From NCBI GenBank assembly GCA_951394405.1, contig OX596346.1, forward strand, positions 806,001-870,000: a stretch of DNA of 64,000 nucleotides. The letters are read 5' to 3'. A model generated the notes under the pieces. That model searched no databases. It saw nothing but the letters and a program-made list of their open reading frames with translations, and was not told the DNA's origin. The position numbers were made by a program, and so were the translations under genes. Shown piece after piece: positions 35,151 to 47,603 of the stretch (position 1 is the stretch's first letter; each line of letters starts with the position of its first letter). This DNA is from Coprinellus micaceus (taxonomy: Eukaryota; Basidiomycota; Agaricomycetes; Agaricales; Psathyrellaceae).

Positions 35151-36572
35151 ATACCCTCTTCGGCGAGGGCCACGGCGGGGAAGGACGAATGCCCATCTAG
35201 CGAGGCGCGCCCCGCGCTACAGATGAGAGGGATATCCTCGTGTTTTAACACCAAATTGGGGCCAGTGGGTGTAACGCACATAACTGACGAGTTTCTCAGG
35301 TATCCAGTTTCACGAGCGCGACGGCAACTCTGAGCAAAATTACGTGGCATAACATCGAATCGTTTGGCATTCAGCGGGAGTTTGTGGAGCGTTGGAGCAA
35401 GGTAGAAGTCCAGAGGGCCTTTGAGTTTTTCGTCGAGTCCCTTGGCGCCAAAGATTCTGGCTCAGATCTCCACCATGTGCCTGGACAGTGGGAGCAGATA
35501 TCTCAATCTGTGGTGGATTTCTGCGAGGCGTTTATATTGCACGCAAACCCCCAGGTACGCATCCTTCAGTCGCTCATACGCAAAAGACGTGTCTGATTTT
35601 CCCCAAGTGCGAATTCTATGCAAGAACCTTCATCGATCACTTCGTCCTCCGTCTATCGAGTCTCCCGGGAAAGCGAATTCGCTTTTTTCAGGGGTATACA
35701 CTATCCGCAGCACCCCAGAAATCGGACGCCGTGCTAAAGCAGGCCATAGAACACTTGATAGAGCTGAAAGCTCAGCTCCAGAATCCCGCGGAGCTCAAGC
35801 ATAACAACTTCCATCTAATGGTTACCGGGCATGTCGATTATGCTATTTATACCATGCCGAGTAGCGATGAGATGCGATTTAGTAAGTCCAATTCCTTGTA
35901 TCCTCCTTCCCCAGACACATCCTAACTGGAGTGGAACCAGAAGGCGTCCAGGATCGGTTCCCAAGTAGCCTAGACAAGACGGTGATCAACTTAAATCTCA
36001 CCAAAAGGCCAAACATTCTGCTGCTTCCTATAGAAGCTAAATCTCAGGAACTGAACTTGGAATCTGAGATTCCCCAGATCCTGGTGCAGGGGTTGGTAAT
36101 GTACGTGCATGGGCCTTATATAGTGCGAGCTGTATGACTGATACATGAGTACACAGTCTCAAGAAGACCGGGTGGGTTCTGGGCTGTATTCGTTATACAT
36201 ATATTGATACAAGCCCCATAGACGCGGAACTACGTCCTGGTGCCTGAGCAACGGTTGCGAGTGGATCTTCGGAATCACGCACATCCCTTCGGGCCAGGCA
36301 TCGCAGCCTCAATACCACGCCCTCAATATCGACCCGCTCTGGGACAAGAAGAACGGTGCCCTCGACTTTGAAAGTCCAAGTTGGAGCCCGAGAAGTAGTA
36401 TCCGAAAGGATGCCGCGCTGAAGAGGCTCGCGTCGCAAGCGGAGGTGGTGTGGTGGTTACTGAGCCTCTGGGTAAGTCGATAAAATGTTCATTCCCTTGT
36501 CCAACCTCAAATTTGCTGTGATAGGCGTTTGTAGACCCTGTTACGCTCAGACATTCAATGTTCCTCGGCTGA

Positions 36573-37532
36573 CACTTCGTCCATCCGAACGCCTCTGCTT
36601 CGTTTGCTCGAGACACTTGTATTTTCTTTTCGTTCTTGTACCCACTGTCCCGGATGATCATCCTCGTTGCCACTCGTTTCCTTTCCCCCATGAGCTCAAT
36701 ATTCCTTGTTCCTTCGCATAAATGCATCGCTTTCCCTCGTGGAAATACCGGGCTGCAAGATCATTATTAGGGCTTCATGGACCTGACCTTTCAGATAGTC
36801 ACCCTCTTTTGCATTAAATTTCTTCCCATACCTTCATACATTGCTCTCAGACCCCTTTCGCCGATTTTAATGTCAATTAACGATTACTCGACGAATAGAT
36901 ATCCTACGCACTCAGAACTTGGGCTGTCCGTTTCTCTCGTAGGGAAATGATCCAACGGCTCTTGAGGCTTGAAGTCGTGGGACTTAGGCCGCATCTTGTG
37001 TTGGTCGACACCTTCCACAAGTTGACCGGCAATTGGGTGTGGGTGAGAGAAGGTTCTCACGGTTGATACTGTGGGCGCTAAAATTGAGGTTTGTCAGCGT
37101 ATTTTCCCACCTCACAAACGAACCACATGATTTCCATTGTTTGATGCTGTGGGCGTCAGCACTGTTGACGCTTTCCATGTTGACTTCGGCCCAGTACTAC
37201 GTGCGAGTTATCAACTTCACATTCCAGTTCCGGGGGTAGGCCAAGGGGCCACTGACCGAGCAGCCCGAGGGTACAGGGTATCTGGGCAGGGTGCTGGCAC
37301 CGCGTTTCGGGGTCCCACCCCAAATATGGCAACGGCCATCAATGGCGAGTCAAGCCGATTCCAGGCACGGCTCCTATGTCCGTAGGCGCCCAAACGCGTA
37401 TGCAGGATTTATGCAGCACGCCTTCAACACGCAGAGCAATTCAGGGTCCAACTACATAGCCTAGACGTATTTTGGTTGGTAGCCATGCAATAAATCCCTC
37501 TCTCCCCCTCCCGTACACGAAATTTGCCCATC
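36573..37532. other. Intergenic region
   Basis: About 960 nt with no supported gene. A degenerate direct repeat occurs at 37062-37077 and 37140-37155 (TTGATACTGTGGGCG / TTGATGCTGTGGGCG), 78 nt apart; its meaning is unclear. Confidence 0.4.
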
Positions 37533-38136
37533 ATGCCCAGAAACAAGAACCAGACCAGCACTTCCTACGACCCTCCGAGATACTTGAGGGTACCAACCGA
37601 CAACGGCAGGATAGAGAAAGTGGAGGTGGTCTCATGCAACGAGAAGCCAGGAAAGGAGCTACTCCTCTGCAAGATATGCAGCCAACATTGCACCACTTCC
37701 AACGGCTCAACTACCTACTATGTGACCCACAGGAAAAGCAATAAATGCAAGAAAGCGGAGCAAATGTTGAAGGAAAGAATTCACAAGGGGGAAGCTAGGG
37801 CTATGCTCATTGAATGCGGCTTCATAAACGATGATAGCACGAGCTTGGATCAAGTGGAAGTACAATCTCCGGCATCACCTCGCTCAGCATCACATTCAAC
37901 CGGATGGAAGTATCGCACCCCTACCTCCAGACATGGTGGTATCCTCCTATATCACTCAAGATGAGGAGGAGTCGATTGGAATTGAGCTCAGCAAAACCCT
38001 GGCTTTCCGGGCAGGGTTGGGGTTGCCTCACAGTCCGGAGAAGCAGAGGATGGGAGAGGAGCTGAAGCGGGCTCGGTCGGGCTCTGCTGCTAACACGGGC
38101 TCACAATCGAGTAAACGCAGTAAAAAGGGTGTTTAA
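37533..38136 (+). pseudogene. BED-type zinc-finger ORF, frameshifted
   Basis: ATG 37533 opens MPRNKNQTSTSYDPPRYLRV. A BED-like zinc finger follows at about residues 46-76: CKICSQHC, then TTYYVTHRKSNKC, giving the C-x2-C...H-x4-C spacing, and a short helical region (KAEQMLKERIHKGEARAM). BED fingers occur in hAT transposases and in domesticated DNA-binding proteins. The frame from the ATG stays open only to 37964. A second, better-looking frame (PDGSIAPLPPDMVVSSYITQ...GLPHSPEKQRMGEELKRARSG...SKRSKKGV, stop 38134-38136) overlaps it, shifted by one base, and I see no suitable intron. A one-base insertion around 37900-37930 would explain both. The Lys/Arg/Ser tail looks like a nuclear localisation signal. 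Function is unknown. Confidence 0.5.
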
Positions 38137-38347
38137 TATGAGCTAGATATGAGTAGTGTACTGTTCTCCGAATCTACGCGACGCCCAGCGCTCGAAATTG
38201 ATGCCCCCGCTGCCGACGCTGCCGACCGATGACTCAGCTGGACCCCAGAGCGTGGGATCGCCACCCTCCCATCCAACCTGCCATACCGGGATTGCTTGCC
38301 GTGTGGCCCCTTGGGGTAGGCAGGAGGCTGCTGCTTTTTCGCTCAAC

Positions 38348-40132
38348 ATGTCTTCGATTCTCTATTACCTGTCTGTCTCCTACGTCATTCGGTGAGTGCA
38401 TCAGTCCGGCGCGCGCTCTTTCTCATATATTGAAGGGACGCTGCGCAGTTCATCGGACGGGAGGCAACGTCCTCGAAGTCGAAAGCTTTCGCCCTACCTG
38501 ATGAAATCTGGGCTTTGATTGCGATGGAGTTGGACTTCAAGGATGTATTCAATGTTAGGCTCGTGAGTTTCAGTGCCCACAAGGTATTTGATAGTACCCC
38601 GACTAACCGGAGGTTCTCAGGTGTGTCGATACCTAAACGGCATTTGCGCGGGTAGCGTTCTATGGCGGCAAATGTTTCTCAACCTATTGGGAAAACAAAT
38701 TCCTAGACCTTTCTTCTTACCGAAACCTCTGAAGGCAAGCTCTGCAATGGACATCGAAACAGCAATTCGGAGTTGGAACCTGGGATGGACACCAACAAAT
38801 CTCCTTCAACATTACAGTCGACAGGTCGATGGGGGAGGCTTAGGTGGCCGGGAGTTGTGTCTCGATTCAGTCATTATCACACCAGGCGGTCGCTGGGTCA
38901 TTGCTGCGTCAACAGAGGGTTCGGTATGGTGGTTCGACCTCTGCGATGACTGGACATCCACTTCCCAGGTCGAGCCTCACATGCTGTTTGCATCAACTTC
39001 ATCTGTATCCGACGGCGTCGAAGGACCCGTTCAAATCGAAATTGCGGGGGACTTCTCTTCCGATGAGTCTTTAGGAGCGCTCGACGGTACCGGTCACCCC
39101 CACCAGCTCTCGCAATTCAACATAGCCATTGCGACTCGGTCGGAAAAACGATCCTCATCCTCTTCCACCCGTATTGGCATCTGGCGTGTTCGCGTATCTC
39201 AAGAAGCTAGGCTGAGCCTTGCAGAATGTCTATCTTCATACGAAGAGATAGGCAGCGTAAAATTGACGGATGTTAGCCTGTATGGCTCCGCCATCGCCTA
39301 CGGGATGGATACGGGTGGTACCAGGGGTATCATCTGTGTAATAATCGTCGAATGGGAAGAAGCAAACGGGAGACTAAGGCTGACGAGATTGTGCGTCGTT
39401 ATATCCCTTTCTACCCGGCGTCGGTACGTGTTCTCAACTTTATGTGCTGTAGCGAAGCAATATTGAAGGGGTTTATAGAAGGTGATGCTTCTCCCCGGAG
39501 ACCATATCTTCCTCGTGCACGAGCTGAACTCGGCTGACCTCTATAACTGGCGGGAGGACTGCGAGCCTTCCATTTTACACCCTTCAGAGCAGGGACGTGC
39601 TAAAGCGGTGACGCCAATATGGGCATACGGCAGCAACGATTCAGATCATGAAGGCAGCGAAGACAGCGAAAGTAGCGAGGCCAGTGAGGACAGCGTAGCC
39701 CCAGTACGATATTGGGCGATGGTCGATCCGCTGGTACTCTCGAACACCATTCACTTAGTGTTACCTACGCCGGACGAGATCTTTGGGCTGACGATTCCGC
39801 TGGACAACCCCGGTGGCGATGCGATCGCAAGTCAATCGCTGCTCAAAGGTCGTTTCGAAGGGTCTCATGATCGCCTTATGTTTTTTGGGCACCGTCATGC
39901 CGTCGGAACGAGGGATTGGGGCGTCACTGTTTTTGCAGCGCATTATCAATGGTCTTCCCAGGAATCGTCCGACACCGACGACTGCAGCATTACCACTCGC
40001 TTCATAGAAGTTAACCTGCCCGAGGAGCTCAGGGAAGGTCTATACCGCATCCTCTACGACCAATTCTCTCAGCGGGTGGTTATAACGGATAGGAGAGTGT
40101 TGCGATTCGTGACTCTCCAAAATACACCTTGA
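38348..40132 (+). CDS. F-box domain protein
   Basis: Exon 1 (38348-38391, MSSILYYLSVSYVI) splices in frame to exon 2, which carries a clear F-box: FALPDEIWALIAMELDFKDV, then after an intron VCRYLNGICAGSVLWRQMF. This would bind Skp1. The rest (about 450 residues) has beta-propeller-like features, such as CLDSVIITPGGRWVIAASTEGSVWWFDLCDD and an IGIWRVRVSQE segment. It has a very acidic Ser-rich linker (GSEDSESSEASEDS) and ends FSQRVVITDRRVLRFVTLQ. The donor of the intron near 39413-39480 is uncertain. The strongest consensus donor gives a frame problem, while a weaker one after RRRY keeps the frame into VMLLPGDHIFLVHE. It belongs to the large Agaricomycete F-box pool, but not to the a/b/c family. 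Confidence 0.72.
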
Positions 40133-40712
40133 ATTTACCACCCAGTCGTAGCCTCCTGGTAGATACAGAACAAATCCAGTTGATTTTATCTCAAAGCCGT
40201 GGTGTTTACTGGTTCCTTTGGAGGTACGGTGGATACGAAGGAGAAAAAACCGTCCCCCTATTGCGAGTCCTTGGGCAAGATAGAAAGTCGGACCGAGAAG
40301 GAAAGTCTAAGGGAGAGTGTGCAGGATTGTGCGCTGGATAGGCGCCATTAGCTAAAAATGAATGTCGGGCCACGGGTGTGTATCGGTAGGTATTACTAGG
40401 GTACTATGATTGTCTGTTTCCAATATATAGATAGCCATATGTGGGCGAGGGGGAAGGGAGTGTCCAGTTCGCGAAAATAGAGCAACGATTATGACGAATA
40501 AACAGAGATGAAGATGACGGGGCGGGTCATGATCGAGTCGTGAGAGGACGTGGCCCTGGAAAACACATGCTGTGTGCGAAAACGATGATGGTGGTAGAGG
40601 GATATAAATGTCTGAATAGATGCATCATGAAGTAGAGGAGAGAGAGACAAGTCCATAAATGAATCAAAGCAATGAAACCCAAAGAAACAACCGAGCGAGC
40701 AATGCGAACCTT
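40133..40712. other. Intergenic region between convergent genes
   Basis: 580 nt of 3' flanks for the F-box gene (plus) and chitin synthase (minus). No supported gene. Confidence 0.5.
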
Positions 40713-43700
40713 TTATCCCTGGCTCATCAAGACCCTATCGATGATTCCATTGATGAAGGACTTCTTCGCCGTCAAGTCCATTCCAAACTGCTCTTCCAAA
40801 GTCCTCCGCACCTCACGCTTCGTGATCGTGTTCAAGTCCGCGGAACGCAAAATGTCCTGCACCGCCCGCTCTAGCTCAGGATCGCTGGGTGTCATGGCAC
40901 CAGATCCCATGCCCAGAGGACTTGACTGGCCGCCGGCGAGGCCAGAGCCAAAGTCAGGGACGGGCATGTCGAGGTAGTTGGTCGTGGGCCTCGAAGGCGA
41001 AGGTTGGAACATGCCGCCAGTAGCAGGGCTCATCGGCCTGGAGTAGCTCTGGGGCGTGTTCCTACCTGACTGGTAGCCTGGCGGTGGCGCGTAGTTGTTG
41101 AAGTTCGGGTTAGTGTAAGCACCCATGCCGAGTTGCGATGGCGCAGGCGAGAAGCTTCGGGGGAGTTGGGGGGCGGGATCGTAGTAGGTTTCACGTCCGT
41201 ATAGGGAAGCAGTCCTGGATTCCGCATAGCCGCCTTCCTTCTTGGTAGGAGGGACCCATGAGCCAATGCTATGATTCGACTCCTTGTCCCAGAGCTCATT
41301 TTCCTAGAGAAGCATAAGCGAGGCACTCACTCGATATGAATTACAAGGCACTCACGTAGTCACTCCAGGTCTTCAGCGGGATGGCCTTAGGATCAAACTT
41401 GCCCTCGTCGTGAACGATGAGCTTCTTGCCGGATTCTCCCAACACGACACGTGTCTGACCCCACGAGAAATCGTCCATGCGCCAGAAGGAGTAGAGAGGA
41501 AGGAAGAACGAGAAGGCAGGGATGGCGATGATATAGAATAACATCCAGCCAATCATGTCCCACTTCCTCCTCATGATGAACACGAGGGCCTGGATACCGT
41601 AGACCGCGGCGAGCAGGACCAAGGAGAGGGTCGGAATTTCCCTACCAGTACCAGCAACGAGGTAGATGAGGTAGACGATCTATTTCGAGCGAAAAGGCGT
41701 TAGGAATGGTATGTACACGAGATATGATTGGGGAACTCACGTAGGCGATGGTGACGGGTTGAGTGACAGTGGACAGGAGATCGATCATGACAACGAAACG
41801 CATCGAGAAGCAGCAGAAACCGCAAAGTTGGTCGAGGAAGATGAGTTCACCAAGGTTATGCACGGTCGAGTTGATCCAACGACGACGCTGAGACAACAAG
41901 ACCTTCCAGTCATCAGGAGCGACGGTGTAGGCGTGGGCGTCTCGGACGAACTGCGTCTTGAATCGGGGGAAGTGCTTGAGAAGGAGGGTCGTCAAGTAAC
42001 GATCCTCTCCAAGGTGCAAGAGATTCTTCATATGGAGAGTGTCGACGCGATTTTCAGAGTAGTCGTGAACGAGCTGGTTCGAGATGAGTAGGGGCTTGTG
42101 GGTGTCAGGAGTGCGAAGGCGGTAGAGCGTGAAACAACCGGGTAAACAGGTGACGGATCCGAAGAGCGACTCGAAGGCTTTGGCCATGTGATGGGAAATG
42201 AAGTATTCGTAGACCTGAAAAGCTCGTTAAACATGGCTGCGGCACAACGAGGGCGGTGTGGGACTAACCTGCATCATGGTGATTAAGGACTGCTTCGCGT
42301 TGGCCAACTCAGTCTCTCCACAGACACCAAGGAGCTTCTTGTCGTGAATCATGGCCGAGATCAAGCGGTTAACCGAGAATGGATCGACAGTGGTATCGGC
42401 GTCCACCATGAACAAGTACTCGTAGAACGATGGGTTCACACCGATGACGTTCTTGATCTGGTGATACATCTCGAGTTCCAGAGGATTCATTGGCGAGCTG
42501 AAGTGGACCTAAAGGAACGTAATCGATTAGGGCAAAGTTCGAGGAAGAAGGGGGCGTTTGAAGTACGTACCTTGTTCAAGAAGTGCATTAAAAGCATCTG
42601 GGAGTCACGCTTTCCACGATTTCCGGGTCTGCTCCTCTCGGTGGGCTTCCCGACCTTGGCAATGACGAGGTACGGAACGACGTGTCCAGCGCACTCGTAC
42701 AGACCGGAGTAGACTTTGCCCATGTTGTGCTGCTTCGCTCCCTCTCCAAGAGAAACGAACGAGAGTGGCTCGGGGTCCAGATTAGGGTCGGCACCGAGGA
42801 TGTCCAGGACGATCCTAGGAGTAGGCCTATCGTTGCCACTTCCGACAATCATACCGTCGCAAATGATGAGCAAGAGCTTCCTCTTATCGTCGTACTTCAT
42901 CTGGGCCAAACTGTCGATCGTCTTCCTCAAACTCGATTCGCCTTCCGTGTAACAAGGAACCTGGCAGATCACGAACTTGTCATGGTCCTCCGGCGCCCTC
43001 TCCGCTCCAAAGTTGATAGAGGCAAGGAACTTGAAACCGATGATGGACACCATGATGATGGAGAGGACGAGCAGGATGTAGGTGCTGAACAGACACTGGG
43101 CGCTCTTTCGGTTGTCCACCTTGCCGATCGTGTACAAGTTACGGAGACAGATCTTTTGGCGACCGAGGGTGAGACTGCTGATAGGGAGCGAGTTGAGCTT
43201 CTTGGTAATATCCGTCCCAGCGTAAGTGAGGAAGAGGTCGACAACCGACTGGTCGAGGAACTGAGTAGCGGTGCCAGGAGCGGCCATCGTGCCGTCGGGG
43301 GTCGCAGTCGCAGGAGGGGTGGTGATATAGGAAGTGACATCGTAGATGAGGCCGTTGTACACCGCAAGCGATCGCCCGTTCTTCGCAAGCTCCTTGATTT
43401 CCTTGGGAGTGTAGCCAACGAAGCCTTTACGGGCTGTGTAGCGCATCTGGACCATCTTCTCAAAGTACCAGTCGGCACGAGGGTCGGTGGTGAAGGCCCG
43501 GAAGTCGTGGTACACGGCGTTCACATCCGTAGCGTTCGCGGAGTTGAGGCTAACCCAGGGAGAAACTTCACCATCGGTGCCGGCGCAGAGCGCGCTGACC
43601 TGTGACGGTTGGTTAGACGGCTGTATCAGGAGGAAAAGAAAGAAAGAATACAACGCACCTGGACAGGGAAAAGAGTATCAACCTCCTTGCCTCCGTAAGT

Positions 43701-46700
43701 CATGATAGCCTTCTTCGCGACAACCGGTACAGTCCTTCCATGGCGTTCCGCGATAATGTTCAAATCAAACACCTCTCCCCTGATCCCGACGTAGGTCGAA
43801 GCCGGATTGTCGTTGTAGTTGTGCGAATTCAACTCGCTCCGATTGAACACATGCTCCGTTGGGCAGATGAGCACACCGAGGACCGCAATAACGAAGACCG
43901 TAGCACCGCAAATTGCCCAGATGATGATGTTAAGCGCGAGCTTCTCCCTCCACGCCTGCCTCACGTCGATACGCTTCATGCGGCCCACCCACTGCAGGAT
44001 GGGGTTGGGAACCCACCACGTCAGGAACCACACGAACAGCACCCATCTCCTACGTGCACTGCTCTCCTTCAGCACCTCCGCGGTCTCGCCAACGGTCGGC
44101 GGGCCACCATCCGCACCTCCCGCAGCCAGCTCGCCCGCCAAGGCGCTCGCCTCCTTGTCCTTGCCGTACGTCAAGCCCCGCTTATCCGCACCCTGGAACA
44201 TATTCCTGCTCGGGGCGTACGCGCTCTCGCTGCCGAAGTTGCTAACGCTGTCGGTTTCTCCCCCTCTGAATGGTCCTCCGCCCCTGCTCCCATCGTAGTA
44301 CTCCTCGCTTCGGCCGTACTCTTCGTCGTAGGCGCCGCTCTTGGGGAAGGCGCCTGCGTTGGCGACGAGAGGAAGCTGCTGGTTGCTGCCGTTGTCCATC
44401 ATGCCACCAGGGGTGAGTCCGCCATCATACCCAGGCGTCGCAGGTCCTCCACCAAGCCTGTCGTATCCACTAGACCTCCCCCACCCTCCAGCACCGTTCC
44501 CGCTATATCCTCCGCCTCCACCGACGTGACTGGGGCCAAAGCCTGGGCTGGACGCACCGCCTGCACCCCCATACCCACCAGCACCATATCCGTCTCCATG
44601 ACCAACGTCGCTCTCACCAGGGATGGCACGGACGTCGCCGAAGCCAACCATCCTAGGATCGACACCGATGGACGCATTGCCGATGGTGGTCTCGCCCTCA
44701 AGTGCACGAAGGCGGTCTTCGAAGGCATGGAAAGCGCGCTGGCTAAGCCAGACCTTGGTGCGTCCTAGAACGACGTCGGTAGGCGAAAGGCGGATAGAGT
44801 CGCGGGTTTGGATAACGAATGTCTTCTCGTCGTCGTCAGAGAAGTGGCCTTGAGCGACATCCTTGTACCGCCCAGCGAACTCGGCATAGGTCATTCTAAC
44901 CTCCCAGATCCCTCCTCCTGGAGCATCGGTCGCCCCGTGGCCACCATTGAACGGGCTCGTCGGCGGGGAAACGACCACACCCCTCCTCGCCACACCCACC
45001 ATCCCACTCGACTTCACCTGCCCCTTCACGCTCCTCCCCTCCAACTGATTCGGCAACTGGCTGTCGTTGGGGTTCACACAGAACACATACCACGCCTGGG
45101 TCTCGTCGAGGGTCTCGAAAAGCGTATCCAGCGCCTCCTTGAACGACCCCGCAACGCAGGCCATCTTCTCTCCCCTGTCACCAACGAGGGCACTAATGAG
45201 TCCGCCCTCCTTCTCCTTCTTCACCTTGTCATCTAGGCTAGCACGGTGTTCGTGGGGAGCGACGAACGGACCTTCGTCCTCCTCGTCCTCTTGAATCCCA
45301 TCCATCTTCGCCCGCTCAACCTGGCTCCGCCTGACAGTACCCTTGCGCCTGACACTCGGCATACGCATCGGCCCGACGCTCTTCTGGGCACTGACGATGG
45401 TATCCTCGTTCCTAGCCGACGCCTCGAGCTTCAAAGCCCCACTACTAAAGAGACCCTTGACGAAGGGGTTGATGCTCCCGTAACCCTCAGACGCCGCCAT
45501 GCCAACGTCTAGGCGCGCAGCAGTATGGTGATGCTCCGCACTGGGATCCGCGGTCCCCCTGAGAAGGGACACGAAGTCGCCGTTGATGGAGTCGAGGTTG
45601 CGAGCCAGGAAATGTTCGGCAAGGTACGTAACGGGGCCGTTGAAGTGGGAGATCGTGAAGCTCGCGCCCATGCCAACGTTGGTGGTGCCACCCGCGCTGG
45701 GCGACGTAGAGGTATCGACAACGCCGCTGGTCTTGAAGCTCGAGTGGTTGCCCCATCGTTTCTGGAACGCCTCCACCATCGTACCATCGGTCTTCTTCGG
45801 CTGCCTCCTCGCCTGGTCGTCCATGATATGAATCAGGCCTCCGGGGAAATGGTGCAAGAGCCGAAGAGTCTCGGTGTTGTCGTTCCAGCCAAGGCTGAGG
45901 GCGAGACCACCCATACTAGGGCTCGACGCCGACGCGGGGTTGACTCCGGCGAACGCAGGGACGTAGGCCTCGAGACCCTCGCTGGCGTGCTCCTTCAGAA
46001 CGTCGGGACCGACCATCCTGTCCCGAATCCATCCCCAAACGCGCTCATTTGCGTAGTTGACGACGAGCTGGTCTAGGCTGTTCGGGCGAGAGCTCATGTT
46101 CTGGGGTCCAGGGAGATCGAGAAGGCCAACATAGGTTTCGAACATGCCCGCGTCGTCCTTGGCGCAAAGCTTCGAGTTGATATGCTCGTTGATCCAGTTG
46201 AAGAGGAGGGAGTAAAGGGCCTTGGCGAGGTCGTCACGATTGTCGCTTGCTCCATCGACGTCGAGGAAAACTGTGCACAGTTCCTTCTTCACGAGCTTCG
46301 TCTTGTAGCTGAGCGCACTCTCAAGAGCACTTGGGGCGATACCGAGGAAGTCGGCAGCGATCCCAAGGACGTCGGTGTTGCGAACGACGGCAGCGTCCTC
46401 GTTCCTGTGTCGGTCGATGAGGAACTCGAGGTTTCCGAGATGGAGGATGGCGGCGAGCACTTGGCAAGTCTGCGCTACGTGCCTCTTGCTGAAGCCAATC
46501 GTCTTGAGAGCAACCTTGAGCTGATCGAACTTTTGCGAGTCTTCGTCCCGCTGGGGGAGAGCGCCTCCTCCCATCAAGCCCCGCCCACCGAGTGCTGCAT
46601 ACCCGCCCTGATGATGTCCACCTAGCGACAAACTTCCTCGCTGCCCACCAAGGTATCGGAACACGCTCTTCTCGTTGATGCGCAAGTGCGCGCCTTCTTC

Positions 46701-47603
46701 AGGGGAGACGCCGGCTACGAGGTAATAGAAGACGTTGAAGTTCCTTTCTCCGCTGGGCACGCTCGCGACGCGGCCCCGCTCCAGGTAGTAGTCGAGCACC
46801 TTCACCCCACAAATCCGGCCTTTGGCGGTGAACTGGAGCTCCGTGTACTTGCCGTACCGCGAGGCATTGGGATTGAATAGGGTCCGGGCATGACCGAATG
46901 ATTCCAGGACGTATTCGGCGGCGGGAATAGATGACGCAAGTTTGTTGTTCTTCTTTCCAGGGGCCGGGGTGCTCAGTGTGAGCAGTGCCTTCGTGGCCAG
47001 TCGCCTCGACTCTGACTTGCCAGAGGACGTCTCTCCACTGCACACAAAAATAGTGTTGTGAGGTGATCAGAAATGGATCCGGCGATGGGGTGATGATAGA
47101 AGCGCGGCGAAGCATAGCATGGGAGCATGATGATCGTTTGGATGTCAAGCGTCAAACAGTCAGCCTACTCGCTCAATGGCTGAAGGACGAAAGAGCACCC
47201 ACGTAAACACGATACACTGATCCTGGCCAGTCCTCCTCATATGATAGTACGCATTGTTCGCCAGCTGGAATACGTGCGGAGGCAGCCTCTCCTTGCGTCT
47301 CCCATCCTCCATAACTTCGTATAGCTCCACGTCCCGGTACTCGTCCGCGTACCGCTTGCAGGTGGCATCGCTGTTGCTCTGCACATACTTGTGGGGGTTC
47401 AGAGCGATAATAGCGTTCGAGCTGAGGCCTGTGTAGATTTGGTCGGTCATGAACCGCTCCCGAAGGACGGCCACGATGGTGTCATCGTTGATGCTGGCCA
47501 GCGGGAGCGAAGAGAGGTCGGTAATGCTGTCGAGCTTGTCGCGCGGAATGTGGGCCAACGCAGATGAGTTGAGCGACATCGAAGAGGGTCGATGCGACGC
47601 CAT
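40713..47603 (-). CDS. Class V-type chitin synthase with myosin-like motor domain
   Basis: This enzyme polymerises N-acetylglucosamine from UDP-GlcNAc into wall chitin at the plasma membrane. Seven exons (47603-47203, 47037-43659, 43599-42571, 42508-42269, 42214-41741, 41679-41356, 41303-40713) sum to 6,438 nt (2,145 aa), no frame problem. The N-terminal third is a myosin motor-like domain with P-loop GETSSGKSE. Next come a Gly-rich linker (44400-44600), membrane helices ([35 protein letters not shown]), a cytochrome-b5-like region, and the glycosyltransferase. The latter has [23 protein letters not shown] and [12 protein letters not shown] (the QRRRW signature), then [14 protein letters not shown] and membrane spans. 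The last about 60 residues are a DEK C-terminal domain ([20 protein letters not shown]). The full set of domains argues for a functional gene. The motor domain is probably used for targeting to sites of growth. Confidence 0.95.

Larger units (their letters stand above)
30888..36572 (+). pseudogene. MULE-interrupted gene with possible PD-(D/E)XK-like core
   Basis: The start ATG 30888 opens a hydrophobic stretch (MFALAILLYLL) that is cut at codon 11 by the MULE. The reading frame resumes exactly in phase after the element (YLLVLGLAG). Together they would form a signal-anchor-like N-terminus. Next come three degenerate repeats containing PTPPQTP. A junction near 35266-35307 is uncertain. Downstream exons end at 35554, then 35608-35881, 35941-36100, a 15-nt microexon 36157-36171, 36222-36471 and 36525-36572; all join in frame. 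The core contains GHVDYAIYTMP, then RPNILLLPIEAKSQ (a candidate ExK of a PD-(D/E)XK fold), a Q-rich helix, and TGRGTTSWCLSNGCEWIFGI. I infer a nuclease-like fold only. Splicing out 3.8 kb of MULE is unlikely, so the gene is probably inactive or starts downstream. Confidence 0.6.

Noticed and set aside
37062..37155. Short direct repeat TTGAT(A/G)CTGTGGGCG
   Set aside because: Only two 15-bp copies with no flanking structure; not enough to call an element.
42682..43605. 307-codon plus-strand open frame
   Set aside because: Antisense shadow of the chitin synthase exon, whose domains are unambiguous.
43740..44768. 342-codon plus-strand open frame
   Set aside because: Antisense to the Gly-rich and motor region of chitin synthase; GC-rich codon bias keeps it open.
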